From positions 1-7,854 of the forward strand of contig WRHG01000081.1 of assembly GCA_009783365.1 (NCBI GenBank): 7,854 bases of DNA. The letters run 5' to 3'. The notes under the pieces are model-generated. The model ran no database searches, was not told the DNA's origin, and worked only from the letters and a program-made list of their open reading frames with translations. The DNA is from Clostridia bacterium (lineage in GTDB: Bacteria; Bacillota_A; Clostridia; Christensenellales; Aristaeellaceae). The position numbers were made by a program, and so were the translations under genes. This document shows, piece by piece, positions 1-5,672 of the stretch. The first letter of the stretch is position 1, and each line of letters opens with the position of its first letter.

Positions 1-241
1 CCGGTTTTTGCACATAGTAATAAACCCCGGGTCCCCATTCATATCCTTGCTGATAACCCTTATAAACGCGATGATTGTGTTCCTGCGCGATAATCATCGT
101 CCCATCGGGAAGTTGATAGCGGTAATACTTCAGCTCCAGCTCCGGAGTTTCAAGCCACACGCCCCAATCCTGATACGCTTCCAGGAATGCCTTCCTTTTT
201 TTGTCGTTGCCCCACAGTTGAGCAAGGTTTTTGTTGTTCAT
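1..241 (-). CDS. Hypothetical protein, 3' end cut off by window edge
   Basis: An open frame starts with ATG at 241 and runs without a stop to the window edge. It gives 80 residues beginning MNNKNLAQLWGNDKKRKAFL. The ribosome binding site AAAGGG (250-255) lies 8 bases upstream and overlaps the TGA stop of the preceding gene, which suggests translational coupling. The visible part is rich in aromatic residues: several W, plus tyrosine-rich runs (KYYRYQ near residues 38-43, GVYYYVQ near 72-78). No signal peptide or membrane segment is seen. I do not recognise the family. The start of the protein, with short charged helices followed by a region that looks beta-rich, resembles small cargo proteins of clostridial mobile elements, but that is only an impression. 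Its position as last gene in the visible operon is clear. Confidence 0.75.
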   Translation of the reverse strand, partial: MNNKNLAQLWGNDKKRKAFLEAYQDWGVWLETPELELKYYRYQLPDGTMIIAQEHNHRVYKGYQQGYEWGPGVYYYVQKP

Positions 242-254
242 TGCAATTTCCCTT

Positions 255-1139
255 TCAAATTATTTCTGGCCCCGGTGCAGCAAGCGCAGTACCCTTTGCT
301 CTTTCATACGGACCAAATTTCTTATGATCCAGATACCCGGAATTCGTGAATCTGTACGCGGCAATCAAATGCGTATCGTCATCGTAATCAACCTTGACAT
401 GGATAATGCCGTTTTGTTGACGCGTATCCAGCGGAAGGTCAAGCGCATCCCACTCTTCGCGGGAAACAAGCATAGAGGCTTCCCGATAGAAGAAAAATAC
501 GGTTTGGTTCGGTGAATGGCCCGCAAATTCCACGGCCTTGTAAGTATCTCTCCACCGTTGCAATTCCGCAGCAGTTTTGAAAACGATATTCTTGCCGCAG
601 TAATGGTATCCGCTGCCATCAGCCGGGTTTTCTGCATAGTTGATGTATTCTTTTGCCCAGTCCTTCGTAGAGTAGCCGGGATGTTTTTGATTCGGGGCAA
701 TATATTCCCAAACATTCACCTGCGCCTTAAAGCAAACTGAACCATTAGGAGCTGCGCCGCAATGGCCAAACTCCTTGAACAGTTTTTCGCGTTTACCGAC
801 ATAGGTGAGGGCGGCCGTGTCAACGGAAGCCCACGGCCCGCCGTCGGTGCTGAAACGAACTTCTTTGTTGCCTTCATTCAGAAAAACGAAGGGAACAGTT
901 GGGATAGTGCAAATCGAAAGCTGCCTCGTTTCATTGTCCCACGATTGAATGTGCGCGCTATGGCTGTAAATGCCATATTCGTCTGTGTACTCAATGATGT
1001 CGCCGATGCAGGGTTTTTCACCGCGCGAATTCTCAATGAGCTGAATGCGGTGATTCGCCATCTCCACATCGCTCTGTTCAAGCCTGTGTTCGCTGTCATA
1101 AGCTGCGTTCAGCGGCTTGAGGCTTTCTAAGGTATACAT
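255..1139 (-). CDS. DUF4121-like protein of unknown function
   Basis: This is a 294-residue protein starting MYTLESLKPLNAAYDSEH, with AAAGAAAGGA 10 bases before the ATG. An N-terminal helical stretch (about 1-37) is followed by a beta-rich region containing CIGDIIEYTDEYGIYSHSAHI (44-64, split here as CIGDIIEYTD and EYGIYSHSAHI), FSTDGGPW (96-103), YVGKRE (113-118) and NVWEY (142-146). From memory, this order of motifs (an N-terminal MYT start, an EYT/EFT-x-x-G-Y element, ST-GGPW, YIGKRE, and VNVWEY) matches proteins annotated as DUF4121, found on Bacteroidetes and Firmicutes mobile elements. The family has no known function. I see no catalytic motif, transmembrane helix or signal peptide. The C-terminal 20 residues (GPYERAKGT to PEII) look like a poorly ordered tail. 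The family call rests on recalled motifs and is moderately sure; that the gene is real is very sure. Confidence 0.85.
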   Translation of the reverse strand: MYTLESLKPLNAAYDSEHRLEQSDVEMANHRIQLIENSRGEKPCIGDIIEYTDEYGIYSHSAHIQSWDNETRQLSICTIPTVPFVFLNEGNKEVRFSTDGGPWASVDTAALTYVGKREKLFKEFGHCGAAPNGSVCFKAQVNVWEYIAPNQKHPGYSTKDWAKEYINYAENPADGSGYHYCGKNIVFKTAAELQRWRDTYKAVEFAGHSPNQTVFFFYREASMLVSREEWDALDLPLDTRQQNGIIHVKVDYDDDTHLIAAYRFTNSGYLDHKKFGPYERAKGTALAAPGPEII

Positions 1140-1149
1140 TTTCGTTGCT

Positions 1150-1159
1150 TCCTTTCTTT
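1150..1159 (-). promoter_or_regulatory. Ribosome binding site AAAGAAAGGA of the DUF4121-like gene
   Basis: On the minus strand AAAGAAAGGA lies exactly 10 bases before the ATG at 1139. The same ten bases at the same distance precede the AAA+ gene and the SSB-like gene. Confidence 0.6.
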
Positions 1160-1174
1160 GAAAAATTGAACGCC

Positions 1175-1186
1175 GGAACCGGTTCC
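1175..1186. repeat. Perfect 12-bp palindrome GGAACCGGTTCC in the intergenic gap
   Basis: The 78-base gap between the cysteine-rich gene (stop at 1218) and the DUF4121-like gene (start at 1139) contains GGAACCGGTTCC, identical on both strands. It is the centre of a GC-rich patch. It could be a repressor operator or a small RNA fold, or it could be chance. No -10/-35 pair of good quality was found beside it, so its role is open. Confidence 0.45.
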
Positions 1187-1217
1187 CCGATTCCGATGCC
1201 CTTAAAATGTGTTGCGG

Positions 1218-1706
1218 TCACACAACCTCTTCAGACTGAGAATCGCAAAAGTCCTTTAATGTGTCGTAAGTCTTTTCAACATTTGACACATCCAGCGAAT
1301 CCAGTGTATATGACCACTTCAGGTATTCATCCAGGAACTTGCCCTCTTTGCTGAGACTGTACAAAACCCACATGATTTCCGCATCGTCTGCATAGTTTTC
1401 AGGACAATCGCAGACCAGGTAAGTCATTTCCTCGACAAGATGAATATCAAATGCTTTTTCATACACCTCTTTGCTGCTCAAGCCGGTGATCCGTTCTTTA
1501 TACGCCTTTGATTCCGCCGCGACAGCTTCTTGAATCTTGTCAGCGCGGATAATCTTGTCACAGCCGTATTCCAAGCATTTGCGTAGGTTTTTCGGCTGCC
1601 CATCCCCGCTTAATAAATAGCAATTCGGGGAACAGGGCATGGACTCATCCAAGGCGCAGCGGGATTTGCATTTGGGACAAGGCTTCCCGCACCATTCTTT
1701 GTGCAT
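1218..1706 (-). CDS. Cysteine-rich protein, putative zinc-binding N-terminus
   Basis: This 162-residue protein begins MHKEWCGKPCPKC. Eleven cysteines are present. Eight are in the first 49 residues: C6, C10, C13, C17, C25, C29, C44 and C49. The others are C99 and C101 (CDC) and C154. The spacing, with CxxxCxxCxxxC followed by PCSPNC and then CLEYGC, fits one or two metal-binding knuckles; zinc is the likely metal. The rest (about 55-162) is acidic and mainly helical, with no recognised domain. The start at 1706 is supported by AAGGAGG (1718-1724) 11 bases upstream, embedded in the last codons of the preceding gene, from whose stop it is separated by 3 bases. The two are surely co-translated. 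I recall similar C/PCSPxC modules in accessory proteins of clostridial elements but cannot name a family. Function unknown. Confidence 0.85.
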   Translation of the reverse strand: MHKEWCGKPCPKCKSRCALDESMPCSPNCYLLSGDGQPKNLRKCLEYGCDKIIRADKIQEAVAAESKAYKERITGLSSKEVYEKAFDIHLVEEMTYLVCDCPENYADDAEIMWVLYSLSKEGKFLDEYLKWSYTLDSLDVSNVEKTYDTLKDFCDSQSEEVV

Positions 1707-1709
1707 AAT

Positions 1710-2258
1710 TCATTTTGCCTCCTTCTGGCGTGATACAAGAGCCTGCATGACTTGATTCATCTTTCCGAGGTCGTAATCCAGCAGCAAGCCGATGATGTAC
1801 CCGTCCTGAAAGGCGGAGCATAGCGTATAGCTTCCATCACCGTAACCGCTGGATGATACAACGCCCTTGCTGTTTTGCAAAATACCGACGGATTCCTCGC
1901 TGAGTGTCAAGCCGCAGCATTCATCGTAAAACGGTTCAAAATCCGGGTGGTTTTTCCCCTGCGGGTAAATCGTATCGTCAAAGATACCGCACTGCCCGCT
2001 GTCTACGCCAATACCGTCGGAGCAATCTTCCCATTTTTTGATTTCCGCCACTTCATAATCCTCATGCACAGCCATAATGCAGGCAATGCGGATCCCAAAG
2101 CGGCCTTCATCCTGACGGGATGCAAATACGCGGTATGTACCAGGCTTAACTTTGACACCCAGCTCCATGCACCAAACATCACGGTCGTAGCATGGATCCG
2201 AAACCACCACGGTCCCGGACAGTTCAATGGTTCCCAGTTCGTTAATTGTTGTCTTCAT
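1710..2258 (-). CDS. DUF4241-like protein with VSDPCY motif
   Basis: This is a 182-residue protein starting MKTTINELGTIELSG. A longer frame would begin with TTG at 2267, but that codon directly abuts the ribosome binding site AAGGAGG (2268-2274). The ATG at 2258 lies 9 bases after it and is the better start. Visible motifs are VVVSDPCY (17-24), VKPGTYRVF (37-45), VDSGQCGIFD (85-94), YDECCG (111-116) and SGYGDGSYTLCSAFQDGYIIGLLLDY across 137-162 (key residues G138, G140, D141, G142, Y144, G153, D161). The SDP element, the SGQ-GIFD element and the GDG-Y element followed by a hydrophobic strand recall DUF4241 proteins, which are small beta-rich proteins of unknown function. I rate that similarity as plausible, not proven. 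No signal peptide or membrane segment is seen. The upstream sigma-like gene ends 14 bases earlier. Confidence 0.85.
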   Translation of the reverse strand: MKTTINELGTIELSGTVVVSDPCYDRDVWCMELGVKVKPGTYRVFASRQDEGRFGIRIACIMAVHEDYEVAEIKKWEDCSDGIGVDSGQCGIFDDTIYPQGKNHPDFEPFYDECCGLTLSEESVGILQNSKGVVSSSGYGDGSYTLCSAFQDGYIIGLLLDYDLGKMNQVMQALVSRQKEAK

Positions 2259-2267
2259 CGAAGTCAA

Positions 2268-2274
2268 CCTCCTT
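2268..2274 (-). promoter_or_regulatory. Ribosome binding site AAGGAGG overlapping the sigma-like gene stop
   Basis: Minus-strand AAGGAGG shares its first two bases with the TAA stop of the sigma-like gene and decides in favour of the ATG at 2258 over the TTG at 2267. The overlap suggests that ribosomes finishing the sigma-like gene start the next one. Confidence 0.7.
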
Positions 2275-2800
2275 ATAAAATTTGTGAAAGCAGGCGGTCA
2301 AGGTTGATTTGTCCTTGGAGCCGCTTCCTAAGTCTGCTCATGCGCCCGGAAACCGATTTCGGCTTGATGCCCAGTTCCGGCGCGATTTCCTCGTAGGTAA
2401 GGCCGTTTGCCCGTTTCCGTACCAAATCTATTTCTGATGGCGTGAGATGGGACGCCACCTCCAGCCATAACAGCGTGGAGGTAGTATCCGCATCTTCATC
2501 GCGCTCGTAAGCGACGGCGGTTTCCACCAGGCAGGTATCGGAAACGCAGAACGCTTTCCGGCGTTTTTCGGCGTTAAAGTAATGACCCAGCGCAGAGCGC
2601 ATGGCACCCCAGGCGATGGTGTCAAACTTATACTGCCTTAATTCCGGTTCCAAAAGATAACGCTGCACAGCGCCTAAGTATCTGAATATCACAACATCGT
2701 AATAATCCTTGACACTCAAGCCCCGCGACCGCAGAAAGCGGAAAACAACGTCATGGTGCCGTTCGGCAAACTGCCGCTCATGCTCTGTCAGGGCCGTCAT
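2273..2800 (-). CDS. Sigma-70-family-like factor (small, ECF/phage type)
   Basis: This 175-residue protein has GGAGG 6 bases before its ATG. The C-terminal part is a clear sigma region 4: LTPSEIDLVRKRANGLTYEE at 119-138, followed by IAPELGIKPKSVSGRMSRLRKRL (139-161). This has the helix-turn-helix layout TYEEIAxxLGIxxxSVxxRxxRxRKRL, which contacts the -35 promoter element in this family. Residues about 30-85 (DVVIFRYLGAVQRYL, then KFDTIAWGAMRSALGHYF and EKRRK) resemble region 2.1-2.4, which binds core RNA polymerase and the -10 element. An unusual hydrophilic stretch (90-112, ERDEDADTTST) joins the two. It could be a true sigma factor that directs polymerase to element promoters. It could equally be a sigma-like regulator such as those controlling late genes or conjugation in clostridial elements. 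No anti-sigma gene is adjacent. Confidence 0.85.
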   Translation of the reverse strand: MTALTEHERQFAERHHDVVFRFLRSRGLSVKDYYDVVIFRYLGAVQRYLLEPELRQYKFDTIAWGAMRSALGHYFNAEKRRKAFCVSDTCLVETAVAYERDEDADTTSTLLWLEVASHLTPSEIDLVRKRANGLTYEEIAPELGIKPKSVSGRMSRLRKRLQGQINLDRLLSQIL

Positions 2801-2824
2801 TCACTTCCTCCATTCCCGGAACAG

Positions 2825-2858
2825 GAGACGGCGGGGTGATTGCTCATCCCGCCGTCTC
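2825..2858 (-). promoter_or_regulatory. Strong intergenic hairpin before the sigma-like gene
   Basis: In the 88-base gap after the SSB-like gene, GAGACGGCGGG (2825-2835) pairs with CCCGCCGTCTC (2848-2858). Four inner pairs (2836-2839 with 2844-2847, one a G-U) extend it to a stem of about 15 pairs with a 4-base loop at 2840-2843. In the transcribed direction no U-run follows: the next bases are CTGTTCCGGG and then the ribosome binding site. It is therefore unlikely to be a standard intrinsic terminator. It may protect the upstream message from 3' exonucleases, act as a processing site, or lower expression of the genes after it. Confidence 0.6.
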
Positions 2859-2888
2859 ATTCCAAAATATTTTATTTGCGCCGGTTCC

Positions 2889-3548
2889 TTAGAACGGCAG
2901 CTCATCGTCAGATTCGATTTCCACGAAGCTGGCTGGCGGCGGATCGCCGTATTGGTATCCGCCATTACCATTTCCGTTGCCGTTACCATTCTTCTCGGGC
3001 AGCGCCAAGCCTGTGCCGGCGAAATTCTCCGCCTGGGCAGCCTTTTCCTGAATGTACCGCGGCAGAGATGCAAACACCTCATATGTCGCCGCGTCATCCA
3101 TATCAAAGAATGTCACGCTTTCCGCTTCCGGTTTTGGCGACCCCTTGGGCAGTGCCATGATGTTTTCCACCACCGCAAAGGTGCCGCGCTCGTTGGTCTT
3201 GTGAATGAGCTGGAGCTGGCAGCCCGCGCCGAGGAGCTTTTTCAGGTCAAAGCCTTGCAGCTCCTCCGCGGTGAAAGCCGCGCCGCGCCATGACTGAAGC
3301 ATTTTACGCAGTGTGCTGCGCTCATCCAAAGACATGGTAAAGTCCTTGCTTACCTGCCGCGGCAGGGTTTCGCCATTGATTTCGACAGTCTCGCCGATGA
3401 TGTTCCAGAGGATCTTCACCTGCTGCGTGCTTTTGTCGAAATGCTTGTTGTACTGGATCCCCAAATCCACGACCATCGTGCATACGGCGGTATAGACGCC
3501 GGCCTCCAGGGGGGCGCTCCTTTGAAAAGTTTGTGTTGTTGTCAACAT
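2889..3548 (-). CDS. SSB-like protein with acidic DDELPF tail
   Basis: This is a 219-residue protein starting MLTTTQTFQRSAPLEAG. The open frame extends to an ATG at 3596, but that would overlap the upstream gene and translate the ribosome binding site; AAAGAAAGGA (3559-3568) sits 10 bases before the ATG at 3548. Residues about 15-135 look beta-rich (GVYTAVCTMVVDLG, QQVKILWNIIGETVEINGE, then a helical insert with LDERSTLRKMLQSWRG at 74-89 and FDLKKLLGAGCQLQLIHK at 100-117). This pattern recurs in phage and conjugative-element proteins that are treated as single-stranded-DNA-binding or replication accessory proteins with an OB-fold. A flexible linker follows (NGNGNGNGNG, 187-196). The protein ends in DDELPF (214-219), the type of acidic tail by which bacterial SSBs recruit partner enzymes. 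That tail is seen directly; DNA binding is inferred. Confidence 0.85.
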   Translation of the reverse strand: MLTTTQTFQRSAPLEAGVYTAVCTMVVDLGIQYNKHFDKSTQQVKILWNIIGETVEINGETLPRQVSKDFTMSLDERSTLRKMLQSWRGAAFTAEELQGFDLKKLLGAGCQLQLIHKTNERGTFAVVENIMALPKGSPKPEAESVTFFDMDDAATYEVFASLPRYIQEKAAQAENFAGTGLALPEKNGNGNGNGNGGYQYGDPPPASFVEIESDDELPF

Positions 3549-3558
3549 GATAAATCGT

Positions 3559-3568
3559 TCCTTTCTTT
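3559..3568 (-). promoter_or_regulatory. Ribosome binding site AAAGAAAGGA of the SSB-like gene
   Basis: It lies 10 bases before the ATG at 3548 and 3 bases after the stop codon of the VWA gene. It rules in the 219-residue form over a 235-residue form starting at 3596. Confidence 0.65.
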
Positions 3569-3570
3569 TT

Positions 3571-5655
3571 TTACATTTTGATGTACCTTGAAACAAGGTT
3601 CGTTAGGTTGGCCGGCAGCTTGGTAATATCGGTGACATCCAAAAACCCGTCGCCATAAATGCGTTCGATGTTTGGCTTATCGTCCCCGATGGCTGCCGCG
3701 AACATGGTAATGCCTTTGTTCTGGTATTCTCTCTTGATGCCGCGCAGATCGGCCTCAGCCTCTGTGCCGTAGTAGTTGTCTGCGGCAGGCTGCCCGTCGG
3801 AAACCAGAATCAGCAGACGGATCTGCTCATCCCGTTTCATCAGGCGTTCCGCCACGAAGCGCAGGGCCGCGCCGTCTCTGTTTCCGCCTCTGGCCGAAAT
3901 ATCCATCAGCCGGTATTTGTCCTTTCCGTCCATAGAATCAAACTCAGCGTAAGCGTAAAGCTCCACATCGTTCCATTCCGAATGGCCGTAGACCATGACC
4001 GGGATACCCAGCGCGTTGCAGAAGTCATGGATCACAAGCGCGGCCGCCCTGGCGTTGGTCACTCGGTCGCAGCAGTGCATGGATCCGCTTTCGTCTACCA
4101 GCAAGCCGACCGCCAGCTTTGGCGCGTCGTCGGGAAGCCGGTTATTATAGAAATACCGGCCGTCATCCCGTACCAAAGACCTGGCACTCAATCGCTTGCC
4201 CATCAGTAAGCCGTTCAGCTTGCCGCCTTCGCGGCTGTCCTTTAGGGCCTGCAACACCTGCTTTTGCATCCGTTTGGAGAGCAGGAGCAGCGCGGGCGCG
4301 ATCTTTTGGTAGGCGCTGATCAACTGCTGGTCTACCACACTCATGCGGTTGACCGTGACATGGATGCCTCTGTGCGCGTTGCCGTACCGGATCCGGCCGG
4401 CCTCCTCCTGAAGCTCATCGGTCAGCTCCTCGTCCAGAAGGCGGTAGGTTTTATCCTCCGCAGCCTGGTTAAGAACCCTTGCGATGTCTTCCGCGGAAGA
4501 TTCGTAGCCGGTGCCGGTGTAGTCGCTGTTGTACTCAATCCCGCCACCGTCTCCCTCGTCAATGGAATCGGTTTTCTCCAGTTCGAGGCGGCCGGTTTCA
4601 AAATCAACGACTTGTTGGATTTCTTCCTTGACCTCGCCGTTTTTGGCAGGGTCGTGCTTGAATTTGCCTTTGAAGGGAACGGGGATGCCGCTGCCCTCAT
4701 GCTCGCCGGAACCGCCGACAATCTGTTTGTCCAGTTCTTCCTTCAGCCTGCCGAGCAGTTCATCCAGCGTCAGTTTCCCATCCGCCAAATCCTTTTTGGT
4801 CTTTTCGATCATAGATTTGACGTAGGGCCACAGTTTCACCAGCATGGCGTTGGCGGCAATATACCGGGCGCGGCCGTCATCGTCAAAAACCGATTCGTCG
4901 ATCAGCGGGATGCAATCGTACAGGGCATTCAGGTAAGGGCCTGCATAGCCGTGCAGATTGTTGATGTCGCCGCTTTTGCAATATTGAATCAGCAGGTTGA
5001 CAACGATAGCGTACTCGTGGTCGCCGCGTTTCACTTGATCTGTCACGCTGGGCGTCAGCTCCGGGAGCCGGAGGTTGTTCAAAAGTATCCCGCTGCGGTA
5101 AACGCCCGGATAGGCGTCACACATGCGGACTTCAATATAAACGTCCTCCAAGATGTTCGTCAGCGTAGAGGCCGCCTTTGCGACGACCGCCATTTCCACT
5201 TCCGGTTTATCCCGGAATATTTCCTTGATCTCCGCTAGGTGGATTGCCTCGCGGGTGGTCAGATCCGACGGTTCCGCCGGATACATGCGCCCGGACCGCA
5301 GCGTGTTCATGTAAAGATGCAGCATATTAAAGTCGGTGAACAGGATGTGGCCGATTTCATGGCCGTTCAATCCTACCAAGCTATCTGAGCGGAGCTGCCG
5401 CGTCGGAAAGCTCTGCGTCAGGAAATTTGCCGCGTTGACGCTGATGATCCGGTTGTCTGTGAATGCCACCGCGGCGTTTTCATCCGGGTTCCAGGTACAC
5501 CGGACCCGTGAGCGCCGCCTGTACCGTTTGGTCGCCGCCTCGGCCATATCCGTCAGATAGGCGGAATAGGGGCCGGAGGCGAACACCTCCTCATCGGTCA
5601 GCTTCAGACGCTCATTTTCAATACGCCGCTGTAGGCTCAAATGCGAAGTTCTCAT
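3571..5655 (-). CDS. CobT-like VWA protein with HExxH metallopeptidase-like domain
   Basis: This 694-residue protein has three parts. The N-terminal part carries GLNGHEIGHILFTDFN (95-110), giving the zincin motif H99-E100-x-x-H103. It is followed by NILEDVYIE (167-175), whose acidic residues E170, D171 or E175 could supply a third metal ligand. The middle (about 280-425) is an acidic, Gly/Glu/Asp-rich linker, as in cobaltochelatase CobT. The C-terminal part (about 512-694) is a VWA domain: the MIDAS motif DESGS at 521-525, GGNRDGAAL at 590-598, which resembles the CobT element xENIDGEAL, and ILVSDGQP at 616-623. The AAA+ gene ends 17 bases upstream, and the two proteins very likely work as a pair, as MoxR-type ATPases do with VWA partners. 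The start at 5655 is the only in-frame ATG near GGAGGTGA. Cobalamin synthesis is unlikely because no other cob gene is present. Peptidase activity is inferred from motifs only. Confidence 0.9.
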   Translation of the reverse strand: MRTSHLSLQRRIENERLKLTDEEVFASGPYSAYLTDMAEAATKRYRRRSRVRCTWNPDENAAVAFTDNRIISVNAANFLTQSFPTRQLRSDSLVGLNGHEIGHILFTDFNMLHLYMNTLRSGRMYPAEPSDLTTREAIHLAEIKEIFRDKPEVEMAVVAKAASTLTNILEDVYIEVRMCDAYPGVYRSGILLNNLRLPELTPSVTDQVKRGDHEYAIVVNLLIQYCKSGDINNLHGYAGPYLNALYDCIPLIDESVFDDDGRARYIAANAMLVKLWPYVKSMIEKTKKDLADGKLTLDELLGRLKEELDKQIVGGSGEHEGSGIPVPFKGKFKHDPAKNGEVKEEIQQVVDFETGRLELEKTDSIDEGDGGGIEYNSDYTGTGYESSAEDIARVLNQAAEDKTYRLLDEELTDELQEEAGRIRYGNAHRGIHVTVNRMSVVDQQLISAYQKIAPALLLLSKRMQKQVLQALKDSREGGKLNGLLMGKRLSARSLVRDDGRYFYNNRLPDDAPKLAVGLLVDESGSMHCCDRVTNARAAALVIHDFCNALGIPVMVYGHSEWNDVELYAYAEFDSMDGKDKYRLMDISARGGNRDGAALRFVAERLMKRDEQIRLLILVSDGQPAADNYYGTEAEADLRGIKREYQNKGITMFAAAIGDDKPNIERIYGDGFLDVTDITKLPANLTNLVSRYIKM

Positions 5656-5662
5656 TCATTCA

Positions 5663-5670
5663 TCACCTCC
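5663..5670 (-). promoter_or_regulatory. Perfect Shine-Dalgarno GGAGGTGA with stuttered ATG starts
   Basis: Minus-strand GGAGGTGATGAATGAATG contains an eight-base anti-16S match followed by three ATGs in three frames (starts at 5663, 5659 and 5655). Only the one at 5655 opens the VWA frame; the ATG at 5663 is closed after three codons. The third ATG sits 10 bases after GGAGG. Confidence 0.7.
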
Positions 5671-5672
5671 CT

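Noticed and set aside
2825..2858. Intrinsic transcription terminator
   Set aside because: On the transcribed strand no run of U follows the stem, and co-directional genes follow directly.
2966..2990. Short GGNAAY hexanucleotide repeat as a phase-variable microsatellite
   Set aside because: The copies differ at third positions and simply encode an Asn-Gly linker; copy changes would stay in frame.
3549..3596. A 16-residue N-terminal extension of the SSB-like protein
   Set aside because: It would overlap the VWA gene and its lysine-rich sequence is the translated ribosome binding site.
4264..5238. A long open frame on the plus strand (324 codons) inside the VWA gene
   Set aside because: It is antisense to a gene with clear VWA and HExxH motifs, shows no recognisable domain and no ribosome binding site I could support. 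High-GC coding strands often leave such antisense frames open.
3571..5655. True cobaltochelatase subunit CobT of vitamin B12 synthesis
   Set aside because: The CobT-like features are shared by many VWA proteins, and no other cobalamin gene is present. The HExxH domain and mobile-element-like context point elsewhere.
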